DNA of 33,150 bases from Scatavimonas merdipullorum (GCA_018712865.1 DVGH01000031.1:1-33150); one strand, 5' to 3'; shown: positions 7,910 to 15,188, counted from the first letter of the stretch. Translations and numbers: made by a program. Notes: a model not told the origin generated them from the sequence alone.

Positions 7910-8588
7910 ACCGTTTCATCCTTATACTATATAAGAGTCTATATATGTTAATCTTAACACAACTTTTTGACGCTCTCAACTATATCCTCCCTGCTTGAAA
8001 AGAATTTTTTATGATATATAGAAATATAGTGTAATAAATTATTGAAACAAAGTTGAATATATGATATGATTAACATACATTTCGTCTTATCTTGTCACAG
8101 GCCAATACATGCAGTCGAAAAATGTTTCGCTGTTTTTGATTGCTGCGGGCATTATACGCCACACTGTTTTAATTTAGATACAGGCAAACACACCGTAATG
8201 CTTTCGTAATTTAAAAAGCAAAAACACATCCACATTTTTTGTAATTTTTTTACCTGGTTGCTTTCCGCCGGCTTACCATATAAATGGCACATTTTTAAAT
8301 TTTTGCAGCCAATGCCTCACGAAATTTTAAAAAAGCGTACATACACGCCGTATAAAATAATGAGAAGCCGTGTAATAAATATATAATGAATCACTATATA
8401 TACATAAAATTGTATGTAAATAGAATTGTATAATTTATTCAAAAATATTGTCGCTGTAATTTGGCGGAAAGATTTTTACTATTGTATAAAAGCCTCTTGT
8501 AATATAAAATAGTTCTCAGTCCGTATTTTACAGGGTAAAAATTATGCAATTTGTGAAAATAATTCACTGATTGGAAAGGAGCAAATTT
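7910..8588. other. AT-rich gene-free interval with plus-strand promoter
   Basis: There is no credible protein-coding gene; the open frame at 8439-8717 on the minus strand runs across the DUF6514-like gene. A good plus-strand promoter lies at 8042-8070, followed about 45 bp later by a small terminator-like hairpin (8112-8137). Another possible plus-strand promoter, TTGGCG-18 bp-TATAAA (8461-8490), is better placed to drive the gene at 8589. The remainder shows only AT-rich sequence. Confidence 0.5.
8042..8070 (+). promoter_or_regulatory. Sigma-A-like promoter far upstream of small gene
   Basis: TTGAAA (8042-8047), a 17-bp spacer and TATGAT (8065-8070). Transcription would begin near 8077, about 510 bp before the next gene, implying a long leader or a separate short RNA ending at the hairpin CAG(T)CGAAA-AATG-TTTCGCTG-TTTTT (8112-8137). 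Confidence 0.5.
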
Positions 8589-8879
8589 ATGAAAAAATAT
8601 ACATCCTGTTCTTTCGACTCCCCCTATTTTTATGAAATGACCTCTACACACAAGTCGGTTTGTGGCAAAGAAACAAGGGTGTACGGGATAAAGCTGTATA
8701 AAATTGGCTATGATCATTCGCTAAACCCTGCCGAATGTTTTATAGCTGCCGATGTTTCTGACGACAAAGCGTACGTGCAAAAGCTTTTAATCCTTTTTTC
8801 TGCAAATGCAGTTATGCCGCTGCATGCGCCGGAGATTCTGGAGGAATGTCTGTCCTGTTATCCCGCGTTACCCTTTTAA
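8589..8879 (+). CDS. Small DUF6514-like protein of unknown function
   Basis: This 96-aa protein starts at an ATG with AAAGGAG seven bases upstream; an in-frame TTG at 8571 has no such site. It has no signal peptide or membrane segment. An N-terminal half (YGIKLYK, then ECFIAADVSDDKAYVQKL) and a C-terminal motif with P-LHAPEILEECL recall the small clostridial DUF6514 family, in which a strand pair is followed by a helix and a conserved P-x-H-L-x-D/E-V stretch. That assignment is from memory. Its function is unknown. It stands alone between an AT-rich interval and a terminator at 8913-8938. Confidence 0.75.
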   Translation: MKKYTSCSFDSPYFYEMTSTHKSVCGKETRVYGIKLYKIGYDHSLNPAECFIAADVSDDKAYVQKLLILFSANAVMPLHAPEILEECLSCYPALPF

Positions 8880-8912
8880 GCACGGGAGGACAGCTTTTCC
8901 TGCCAACCTTTT

Positions 8913-8938
8913 CCGCCTTTTAGAGGCGGTATTTTTTA
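8913..8938 (+). terminator. Rho-independent terminator after DUF6514-like gene
   Basis: CCGCCT (8913-8918), loop TTTAG, AGGCGG (8924-8929), then TATTTTTT. Confidence 0.8.
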
Positions 8939-8975
8939 CCCATTTAAAATACTATTTGTATATTTTTATATATAA

Positions 8976-8992
8976 ATTACATTTTTGTTACA
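8976..8992 (-). promoter_or_regulatory. WalR-box-like site (distal)
   Basis: On the minus strand this reads TGTAAC-AAAAA-TGTAAT, a full match to the WalR (YycF) consensus TGTWAH-N5-TGTWAH. It lies about 300 bp upstream of the NlpC/P60 gene and in reverse orientation relative to the proximal site. Confidence 0.4.
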
Positions 8993-9159
8993 TTTTGTCC
9001 AAACTACTCTTTTCTGTACGTGTTTACCAGATTTTTATAAAACATCTCTTATTCTATTTTTATAAAAATTGTACAAGCATTTGTTTATAATGCTGATTTT
9101 TTGTTTTTTTTGCCCTTCTTTCTCTTTTGGCTTGCATTTACAGCCAGTATATGTTAGAC

Positions 9160-9214
9160 TGTAACCAAATTGTTACAAATTGTAATGCGCTTGTTAACTT
9201 TAACCTTTTGTTAA
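9160..9214 (+). promoter_or_regulatory. Cluster of WalR-box-like half sites
   Basis: TGTAAC-CAAAT-TGTTAC (9160-9176) matches the WalR consensus TGTWAH-N5-TGTWAH exactly. It is extended by further half sites TGTAAT (9181), TGTTAA (9192) and TGTTAA (9209). Spacings of 11, 10, 11 and 17 bp put most on one face of the helix. The cluster ends just before the expected -35 region of the endopeptidase promoter. WalR controls NlpC/P60 wall hydrolases in Bacillus subtilis. Confidence 0.6.
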
Positions 9215-9236
9215 CATTGCGTTCACAATCTGCATT

Positions 9237-9242
9237 TATAAT
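9237..9242 (+). promoter_or_regulatory. -10 element of NlpC/P60 gene promoter
   Basis: TATAAT lies 46 bp upstream of the start codon, but the expected -35 position reads ACATTG. The weak -35 together with the adjacent half-site cluster suggests activator dependence. Confidence 0.5.
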
Positions 9243-9288
9243 CAAAAATGTACGTTGTGTAATGGTCATTTTTAGGAGGTCTGAAACA

Positions 9289-11082
9289 ATGCATAAGACG
9301 TTGAAGGTTACAGTATCGTTACTTCTATCTGTTATGATGCTGTGTACTGTATTTGCTATAGGCGTCACCCAGGCGTTTGCCGCTACCAGCACAGGGGTTG
9401 GCCTTTCCGCTTATGTGCTCAACGCCTATTATGAGGATTGGTCCTATGTATGGGGCGGTTCTTCCCCCGGTGCGGTCGACTGCTCCGGCTTGATCTATTC
9501 TTATAACGGTGTTGGCGGTATCCGTACCGATATGCTTGCCGCTTCGTCCGAATGGGGATACGTATCAAACGGCATTCCCAGGATCCACGGCCTTGGCCTG
9601 CATCATCCCGGCCATGTCGGCGTTTACGTGGGCAACGGCATGGCAATCGACGCCAGAAGCTCTTATTATGACATGTGCTATGAAAGCGTTGACAGCCTCA
9701 ATTGGGTCGAGTGGTTTAAAATATCCGGCGTCAGCTATCCTACAGAAGGCTGGGTACGCTATAATGGCGATTCTTTCTATTATGAAGATGGCCAGTACCT
9801 GGTTAACACATCCAGAACGTTTGACGGCGTTACATATACCTTTGGCAGTGACGGCGCTTCTGACAAAGCGCCCGCCGATAAATATTTTGAAGCGACCGAC
9901 TATACACAGAGCAACGTTTCTATATCCAGCGGCTCCAGTTCTTCGTCCGGTTCCACCCTTTTAAAGATCGGCTCTCAGGGCCAGGCCGTTGAAAAACTGC
10001 AAAACAGATTGAAAACTCTGGGCTATTTTGAAGATGATGTCACAGGGTATTACGGTACATATACAGAGGCCTGCGTTATACAGTACCAGAAAGCCGCCGA
10101 CCTTTCTGTCGACGGTATTGCCGGGCCTGAGGTATTGGGCTCTATCTACAAGGACGACGCACCTGAAAAGAGTAAGCCCGCCGCTGTAGACTCGCCTGCG
10201 GAAACACCTGCAGAAAACAGCGCTCCTACAGAGGAAGCAACTGCGCCGGTAATTTCTGCCGACAACCAGGAAGAAACTACACAACCTCCTACCGAAGCGC
10301 CTACGCCTGCTCCTACCGAAGCGGTCACGGAAGCACCCACACAAGCTCCTACCGAACCGGTCACGGAAGCTCCTACACAAGCTCCCACAGAGGATCCATA
10401 TAAAGATCTTCTGGCGCTTGGCGGCTATGGCGACAAGGTAACGCAGCTGCAGGAAAGGCTATATGAACTGGGTTACTACACAGGTGCAATTACCGGACAA
10501 TTTGACCAAGCCACGCTTGAAGCCATGCAGGCATACTATAAGGCTTCTGAATTTAAGCCCTCTGATACAATGACAGATGAGCAGTTTAATTACTTATTTA
10601 CAGACAGTGCGCTGTCCGCACCGGAATATGACGAGCTTCAGCTCAATTATGAAGGAGCCAGCGTAAACTCTCTGCAGGAAAGCCTGATTACGCTTGGTTA
10701 TCTGGACACAGATCAGGCAAGCGGCGTCTTGGATGAAAACACTGTCAACGCCGTTAAAACCGCACAGGCAAACTTTGCACTGGAGGTTACAGGCGTTGCG
10801 GATAAAGATTTCCTGAATGCAATTGATTTGCAGACCGCACAGGAGCAAAACGCGCAAAAAGCACAGGCCGTTATTAAATCTGCATCCATGGCAACCGGCG
10901 CTCTTTCCACAGGGGAAAACGGCGTATTTGAGCAAGTGAGCTACAACAGCGGCAACGACTCCTATGTCCTTCTTGTATGGGTCGCAGGGATTATGTTCTT
11001 TATTTCTGTGTGCTCTCTGGTTGTATTTTTAAAAACACGCAAAAGATCGGCTGTATCTGCAAACAGGTACGGCAGAAAATAA
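9289..11082 (+). CDS. Secreted NlpC/P60 peptidoglycan endopeptidase with three PG-binding domains
   Basis: This 597-aa protein starts at the ATG with AGGAGG nine bases upstream; the open frame extends back to 9127 but lacks a ribosome site there. In order: a Sec signal peptide (to about AFA-A, residue 31); an NlpC/P60 domain with catalytic C65 (DCSGL) and H109 (HPGHVGVY); a W-x-x-YNG-YYEDG segment recalling wall-binding repeats; three PG_binding_1 domains (about 222-285, 375-440 and 455-515); between the first two, a Thr/Pro/Glu/Ala linker with TEAPTQAPTE repeats; and a C-terminal membrane helix (about 560-582) followed by a basic tail. The family cleaves the D-gamma-glutamyl-diaminopimelate bond in stem peptides. 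The end lacks an LPxTG motif, so it is probably a membrane-anchored wall hydrolase. Confidence 0.93.
   Translation: MHKTLKVTVSLLLSVMMLCTVFAIGVTQAFAATSTGVGLSAYVLNAYYEDWSYVWGGSSPGAVDCSGLIYSYNGVGGIRTDMLAASSEWGYVSNGIPRIHGLGLHHPGHVGVYVGNGMAIDARSSYYDMCYESVDSLNWVEWFKISGVSYPTEGWVRYNGDSFYYEDGQYLVNTSRTFDGVTYTFGSDGASDKAPADKYFEATDYTQSNVSISSGSSSSSGSTLLKIGSQGQAVEKLQNRLKTLGYFEDDVTGYYGTYTEACVIQYQKAADLSVDGIAGPEVLGSIYKDDAPEKSKPAAVDSPAETPAENSAPTEEATAPVISADNQEETTQPPTEAPTPAPTEAVTEAPTQAPTEPVTEAPTQAPTEDPYKDLLALGGYGDKVTQLQERLYELGYYTGAITGQFDQATLEAMQAYYKASEFKPSDTMTDEQFNYLFTDSALSAPEYDELQLNYEGASVNSLQESLITLGYLDTDQASGVLDENTVNAVKTAQANFALEVTGVADKDFLNAIDLQTAQEQNAQKAQAVIKSASMATGALSTGENGVFEQVSYNSGNDSYVLLVWVAGIMFFISVCSLVVFLKTRKRSAVSANRYGRK
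10278..10395 (+). repeat. Thr/Pro/Glu-rich coding repeat in NlpC/P60 linker
   Basis: Tandem, slightly degenerate copies encode APTEAVTEAPTQ and APTEPVTEAPTQ between the first two PG-binding domains. It is a flexible wall-spanning linker whose length may vary between strains. Confidence 0.75.
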
Positions 11083-11107
11083 TCGGGACAAGCTATCATA
11101 ACAAACG

Positions 11108-11141
11108 AAAGGGCAGCCGAAAAAGCGGCTGCCCTTTTTTT
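11108..11141. terminator. Bidirectional rho-independent terminator
   Basis: A perfect GGGCAGCCG/CGGCTGCCC stem (11111-11119 with 11126-11134) is extended by AAA/TTT pairs and followed by seven T on the plus strand. It ends the NlpC/P60 transcript and may also end the minus-strand rRNA methyltransferase operon. Confidence 0.88.
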
Positions 11142-11298
11142 GCATATCTATCCGTTCTTCCTTCTACCCTTCTTGCGCTTTTGGGCAGATACGGCACAGG
11201 CCGGGAAGTGCGCGATTGCTTTATATATCATATCCACGCTGCTTTGCAGCAAAACACACGTTGCACAAAACGCCGCGTTCGGGTATTGCTATCTGTTC

Positions 11299-11475
11299 TT
11301 ATTTTTCATCGTAGGCCCTGCACGCAACTGCAAAGCCCAAAAAACCGGTAAGCGCAGAAAACATGGCAAGTGCCGTTCTTGTCGTGCTGTCCCAAAACAG
11401 ATAAGACGCAAAAGAAAGCAGCAACAGCACCACAGAAACAGATAAAATAATCCCTGACAGCTTTGACAAACTCAT
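11299..11475 (-). CDS. 58-aa two-helix membrane protein coupled to rsmA
   Basis: This short gene starts at an ATG that shares ATGA with the rsmA stop codon (11472-11475), with GGAAGGG nine bases upstream. The protein begins MSLSKLSGII and has two hydrophobic helices (about residues 7-27 and 34-52) separated by WDSTTRT, ending in RAYDEK. I do not recognise a family. The perfect coupling and two clean membrane segments argue that it is real, and it is small enough to be missed by length cut-offs. It might be a membrane factor unrelated to methylation that simply rides on the operon. Confidence 0.7.
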   Translation of the reverse strand: MSLSKLSGIILSVSVVLLLLSFASYLFWDSTTRTALAMFSALTGFLGFAVACRAYDEK

Positions 11476-12356
11476 AACATATACCCTTCCTTTTCTTGTA
11501 AATAACCGTATAACGCATTGGTAACCGACGCAAACTGTTCCATGGAAAGCTGCTCTGCACGAAGGCTTTGCGAAACCATGGCGGCTTCAAGCACGGTACA
11601 AATCTCTTCCTTACACAGCATAAGGCCGGAAGCCAGTGCGTTTAAAAGCGTTTTCCTTCGCTGTGCAAACGCGCTTTTGACCACCTGGAAAAAAAGCGCC
11701 GTGTCTTCTATCTGCAATGGAGGCTTTTTATAAGGCTTAAGCTGGATCACAGCGGAATCCACCTTTGGAGCGGGCAGAAAGCTGCCTGCAGATACCCCAA
11801 AAAGCACTTGTGGCTTACAGTAATAGCGCACGGCAATTGTTACCGCACCGCATTGCCTTGTACCGGCCTGCGCGCAAATCCGCTGGGCCGCCTCCTTCTG
11901 CACCATGACCGTAATGGCCGCAGCAGGGATTTGCTCCTCCAAAAGCTTCATAATAACCGGGGAAGTAATATAATATGGAAGATTTGCACAGACACAAACC
12001 TGCATGCCCGCAAACTCCTGCTCTATCAGCTTGTTCAGATCGAGCTTTAGAACATCACCCTGGATCACCTTCACATGGTCGAAATCACCAAGCGTTTCGT
12101 CCAAAACAGGCAAAAGCCTTGCATCAAGCTCTATCGCAACCACTTTTTCGGCAAGCTTTGCAAGCTCGCAGGTGAGCACCCCAAGCCCCGGGCCAATCTC
12201 AAGCACACCTACTCCCTTTCCTGCACCGCTTTCCCGCGCCATGCGCGGGCACACAGAGGGATTGATCAGAAAGTTTTGCCCCAGGGCTTTTGAAAAGGTA
12301 AAGCCGTGCCTGTTTAAAATACTGCGGATCGTTGCAATATTGGTAAGCTGTTCCAT
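11472..12356 (-). CDS. rsmA: 16S rRNA (adenine1518-N6/adenine1519-N6)-dimethyltransferase RsmA (KsgA)
   Basis: A 294-aa SAM-dependent enzyme that dimethylates two adjacent adenines in the 3' hairpin of 16S rRNA during late 30S assembly. Visible features: the N-terminal F-SKALGQNFLINP block (20-33), SAM motif I VLEIGPGLGVLT (51-62), the acidic VVAIELDARL, and the catalytic motif IV NLPYYIT (about 125-131). A C-terminal helical domain completes the usual length. A GGAG ribosome site lies a little upstream of the ATG. It follows the RsmF-like gene by 30 bp on the same strand and overlaps the small membrane protein gene by four bases. Confidence 0.97.
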   Translation of the reverse strand: MEQLTNIATIRSILNRHGFTFSKALGQNFLINPSVCPRMARESGAGKGVGVLEIGPGLGVLTCELAKLAEKVVAIELDARLLPVLDETLGDFDHVKVIQGDVLKLDLNKLIEQEFAGMQVCVCANLPYYITSPVIMKLLEEQIPAAAITVMVQKEAAQRICAQAGTRQCGAVTIAVRYYCKPQVLFGVSAGSFLPAPKVDSAVIQLKPYKKPPLQIEDTALFFQVVKSAFAQRRKTLLNALASGLMLCKEEICTVLEAAMVSQSLRAEQLSMEQFASVTNALYGYLQEKEGYML

Positions 12357-12386
12357 CGCTTTTCTATCTTTTCTCCTTTTTCATTT

Positions 12387-13748
12387 TTAAATATTCCGAA
12401 GCCCTTTGGGATATTTGTTTTTCAGTATACCGTTTACACATTTCCCAAATCCCGTTATTACGCCATCAACGCTTACCGCCGCGTATCCCTTCTGCCCTTT
12501 TTCACAGGGAATTTCCTCCCCCCGCAAAAAGCGCGCGGCCATATCGCTTTTCGCATAAAGCGGTATTTCCAGGTGCACCGCCTCCGGCGCAGCCGCCATA
12601 AACGCGCTGTGTGCCGGCTCTATGCGGCTTTTTCGCACTTGGCCCAGCAACACGCCCGCACGCAGCACATGCAGCCCACGCAGCTGTGGAAGATCCTCAG
12701 GCAAAAGCAAGATCCGATCCCCTTCCATCGCAAACCGGCTGCCAAAAACGCGGTATTGAAAAATACTATCATACAAATCTTCTGTCAATGCCCGCAGTGG
12801 CTTATTTTTCCCGGTGAACGGGTCAGAATATAAATAGGGCGTTGCCGCACAGCCTTCACCGCTGCCCGGCAGCTTGCGAAGCCTGGCTACAAAATGTCCT
12901 TCTCCGCCATCCATGGGAAAGATACGCCTTGCTTTTTCCATTGCCGGGCGTCCAAATGGGACGTTCGCATCTTCCAAAACAAACGTGCTTTCCTTTTGTA
13001 AAAATTTTTCAAGCACTCCCTCGTTTTCTTCTACGGAAAATGTGCAGGTAGAATATACCAAAACACCGCCTGCCTTTACCGCCTTGGCAGCGCTTTGTAA
13101 AATGGAAAGCTGCCTTTCGGCGCAAGCCTGTACGTGCGCTTCACTCCATTGCAAACGCGCCTGCACATCCTTTCTGAACATTCCCTCGCCTGAACAGGGC
13201 GCGTCCACAAGCACCTTGTCAAAATAGCCCGCCAGGCTGTCGCACAATTGCTGTGGATGGCAGCAGGACACCACTGCATTTCGCATCCCCATACGCTCTA
13301 TATTCGAAAGCAGCGCGCCGGCTCTGTTTTTTACAACCTCATTCGACCATAAAAGTCCGCTTCCGGCAAGATATGCGCCGATCTGGGTAGATTTTCCACC
13401 AGGCGCGGCGCAAAGATCCAGCACTCTGTCGCCCTTTTCAGGGGCAAGTACCGTTACAGCGCTCGTTGCAGACGGCTCCTGTATATAAAAGGCGCCTGCA
13501 TGGTGCATGGCCATTTTCCCAAGCGCCTGGGATTGATACGGTATATAATAGCCGTCCCGGCAAAAAGGCGAAGGCTGCAGCGCAAAATCAAACAGCGCCT
13601 GCGCCTGATCTGCGCTGTATTTCAGCGTATTGATCCGCACCCCTTTGAAATATGGCCGGGTAAGCAGGGAAAGATACGCCCTATATTCATCATCCTGTAA
13701 CAGCTGGCGCATCTTATGCAAAAAATTTTTGGGTAAATAAAAATCCAT
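12387..13748 (-). CDS. RsmF/RsmB-like rRNA (cytosine-C5)-methyltransferase
   Basis: A 453-aa NOL1/NOP2/Sun-family enzyme that methylates a cytosine in rRNA or tRNA using SAM. The SAM-binding region is VLDLCAAPGGKSTQ (109-122). The two active-site cysteines are C185 in DAPCSGEGM (motif IV) and C235 in YSTCTFS (motif VI). The long C-terminal part, with its W/G-poor PUA-like region, resembles the clostridial RsmF group, which usually acts on 16S rRNA; the exact target is inferred. The ATG at 13748 (AGAGAG upstream) is preferred over one seven codons earlier with no ribosome site. It is the first gene of the three-gene minus-strand operon. Confidence 0.92.
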   Translation of the reverse strand: MDFYLPKNFLHKMRQLLQDDEYRAYLSLLTRPYFKGVRINTLKYSADQAQALFDFALQPSPFCRDGYYIPYQSQALGKMAMHHAGAFYIQEPSATSAVTVLAPEKGDRVLDLCAAPGGKSTQIGAYLAGSGLLWSNEVVKNRAGALLSNIERMGMRNAVVSCCHPQQLCDSLAGYFDKVLVDAPCSGEGMFRKDVQARLQWSEAHVQACAERQLSILQSAAKAVKAGGVLVYSTCTFSVEENEGVLEKFLQKESTFVLEDANVPFGRPAMEKARRIFPMDGGEGHFVARLRKLPGSGEGCAATPYLYSDPFTGKNKPLRALTEDLYDSIFQYRVFGSRFAMEGDRILLLPEDLPQLRGLHVLRAGVLLGQVRKSRIEPAHSAFMAAAPEAVHLEIPLYAKSDMAARFLRGEEIPCEKGQKGYAAVSVDGVITGFGKCVNGILKNKYPKGLRNI

Positions 13749-13773
13749 AGATATCTCTCTGCTTTTCATAGAA

Positions 13774-13802
13774 GAATAAAAAAATAAAGTTTACAAATAC
13801 TA
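13774..13802 (+). promoter_or_regulatory. Possible forespore (sigma-G/F-type) promoter
   Basis: GAATA (13774-13778), a 17-bp spacer and AATACTA (13796-13802) resemble the sigma-G consensus GHATR-N17/18-CATWHTA, with one mismatch at the first -10 base. It sits directly before the ribosome site of the Asn-rich gene. The same AATACTATT string occurs upstream of the SASP gene. Confidence 0.35.
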
Positions 13803-13826
13803 TTATGCGTAAAGGGGGTGAACAAA

Positions 13827-14015
13827 ATGGAGGACAACAGGTTCAACAACCAGAATAAAAACCAGAACAACCAAAACCAAAACAATAACCAGAATAAAAA
13901 TCAGAACAAAAACAACAATCAGAACAACAATCAAAACAAAAACAACAATCAGAACAACAATCAGAACAAAAACAACAATCAGAACAACAACCAAAACAAA
14001 AATTTCAACTTCTAA
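13827..14015 (+). CDS. 62-aa Asn/Gln/Lys repeat protein, hypothetical
   Basis: The gene starts at an ATG eight bases after AAAGGGGG; a GTG nine bases earlier overlaps that site. The protein begins MEDNRFNNQN and is then almost wholly Asn, Gln and Lys, ending KNFNF. It has no hydrophobic segment, cysteine or recognisable fold, and should be disordered and basic. The DNA holds three tandem 30-bp units. A possible sigma-G-type promoter and two downstream terminator-like hairpins bracket it. Low-complexity proteins of this kind occur among spore coat or forespore proteins of spore-formers, so a sporulation role is plausible but unproven. Confidence 0.7.
   Translation: MEDNRFNNQNKNQNNQNQNNNQNKNQNKNNNQNNNQNKNNNQNNNQNKNNNQNNNQNKNFNF
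13905..13994 (+). repeat. Three tandem 30-bp coding repeats
   Basis: Copies 13905-13934, 13935-13964 and 13965-13994 are nearly identical and encode NKNNNQNNNQ each; shorter related units precede them. Copy number changes would keep the frame. Confidence 0.85.
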
Positions 14016-14033
14016 TCCTTATATATCGCAATA

Positions 14034-14072
14034 CCGAACACGAAAAACAGAACGCCTGCTTTTCGTGTTCGG
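14034..14072 (+). terminator. Inverted repeat after Asn-rich gene
   Basis: A perfect 13-bp stem (14034-14046 with 14060-14072) encloses a 13-base loop. Only a short T-run follows, but a second hairpin lies directly downstream. Confidence 0.55.
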
Positions 14073-14081
14073 TTTACATAA

Positions 14082-14110
14082 GTGTGCGGTCTTGTGCCGC
14101 ACGCTTTTTT
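14082..14110 (+). terminator. Rho-independent terminator
   Basis: GTGTGCGG (14082-14089) pairs with CCGCACGC (14097-14104, one G-U) and is followed by six T. It is the main terminator for the Asn-rich gene. Confidence 0.8.
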
Positions 14111-14265
14111 CTTTTTGCTCCGTCGCACGTTTTCTTTACACATAGCCGTTTTTCTTTCGAACATATTTTTCAAATACGCATCCCCGGCAAAATAATCCAA
14201 TATGTGTGAATATAACCCCCGAAAAGCCCGACAAGCACATCGACCGGATAAGGCTTTCAGTCAAA

Positions 14266-14940
14266 TCAATAACCCAGACATTCCCCAACAAGAATGATCT
14301 TAATCCTTCCCTTGTGGCGCTGCCGTGCGCTCACGACGAAATTACAGCAAATCCTCGCGTCCGTCTGACATCCGTCGCACATGGAAGGGTTCTGCGTGCG
14401 AAAGGAAACACACTCCCCCGTTTTACTGCAGGGTGTATCCATAGAAAGCTTAATTGTATTTGCAGGTGCCGCCATGGTTTTCACCCGCGCAATGGCGTCG
14501 TCAAGCGTTCTGACAATTTTATTATAGCCGGCAACCATAATAACGCTTTTCGGACCGTATAATATAGCCGACACCCTGTTGGAATTCCCATCCACGTTAT
14601 ATAAAAGGCCGCTTTCCGTAATCGCATTTGCGCTGCACAGATAAGCGTCGCATGCGTAGGTTTCCCTGTAAACTTGCTCGACCTCTTCCCGGGTCATACC
14701 AGGCTTGCTTCTGTCAAGGTAACGGTATTCCCCGTTTTTAATCCTGTCGAGCACCCCCGTTTCCTTTAAGGTAACAGAACCGCCACTGCTGACAGTACAT
14801 CCCTTTGGCAGCAGGGATTCCACAAGCGCACACGCCTCTTTACTGGTTTTGCAATAATAGGCGTCCATATTGTTTTTCTTTAAATTTTCAATGGTTCTTG
14901 CAATCCTTTTTTCCATAATCTCCCGTTTGCTTTCCTGCAT
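14266..14940 (-). CDS. LUD-domain protein (LutC/YkgG-like)
   Basis: This 224-aa protein belongs to the LUD (lactate utilization, former DUF162) family. It is recognised by KNNMDAYYC-TSKEACALVESLLP, the glycine-rich SSGGSVTLKETGVLD, the block ANAITESGLLYNVDGNSNR and the C-terminal VGECLGY. The C-terminus carries six cysteines including TPCSKTGEC and CDGCQTDARICC, as in clostridial members that may bind a metal or Fe-S centre. The ATG at 14940 has GGAGG eight bases upstream. LutA and LutB are not nearby, so the protein stands alone and a role in lactate oxidation is doubtful. Its TATAAT lies at 14980-14975. Confidence 0.9.
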   Translation of the reverse strand: MQESKREIMEKRIARTIENLKKNNMDAYYCKTSKEACALVESLLPKGCTVSSGGSVTLKETGVLDRIKNGEYRYLDRSKPGMTREEVEQVYRETYACDAYLCSANAITESGLLYNVDGNSNRVSAILYGPKSVIMVAGYNKIVRTLDDAIARVKTMAAPANTIKLSMDTPCSKTGECVSFRTQNPSMCDGCQTDARICCNFVVSARQRHKGRIKIILVGECLGY

Positions 14941-14974
14941 TATAAAACCTCCACCGTTTCTATTTTGCAAGCTT

Positions 14975-15003
14975 ATTATACTACACTCCCCCAAACTTTA
15001 AAA
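14975..15003 (-). promoter_or_regulatory. Candidate promoter of LUD gene
   Basis: TATAAT at 14980-14975 on the minus strand lies 35 bp before the start codon; the -35 position reads TTTTAA. Confidence 0.5.
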
Positions 15004-15110
15004 GGCTTGTATGCAAATCCGTTCAATTTGCAGAAAATTTGCCGTGCGTATTTTTCAGGCATTTTTTGCTGTCGTTTATGCGAATGTACGGTTAAAATCC
15101 GGCAAAAATA

Positions 15111-15139
15111 TTGAAAGCTACGGAAATTAATGGTATAAT
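15111..15139 (+). promoter_or_regulatory. Sigma-A promoter of aspS-gatCAB
   Basis: TTGAAA (15111-15116), a 17-bp spacer and TATAAT (15134-15139). The short leader of about 43 bases leaves no room for a T-box riboswitch. Confidence 0.85.
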
Positions 15140-15188
15140 AATGAAACGAATGCGTAAATAAAACTTTATCTGAAAGGATTTATATAGT

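Noticed and set aside
8439..8717. 92-aa minus-strand open frame
   Set aside because: It overlaps the well-marked small gene at 8589 and shows no ribosome site.
10977..11445. Plus-strand open frames after the NlpC/P60 gene
   Set aside because: They run across the strong terminator at 11108-11141 and the coupled small gene on the minus strand.
13803..13994. 63-aa Val/Leu/Ile-rich minus-strand open frame that looks like a membrane protein
   Set aside because: It is the reverse reading of the Asn/Gln/Lys repeats; AAC/CAA codons give GTT/TTG in reverse, so the hydrophobicity is an artefact.
13905..13994. Tandem 30-bp repeats as a CRISPR array
   Set aside because: There are no spacers; the units are contiguous and in frame within a small gene.
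14012..14200. 62-aa minus-strand open frame
   Set aside because: It covers two terminator hairpins, lacks a ribosome site and has no similarity to known proteins.
15140..15188. T-box riboswitch before aspS
   Set aside because: The leader from the clear sigma-A promoter is only about 43 bases and contains no T-box or specifier structure.
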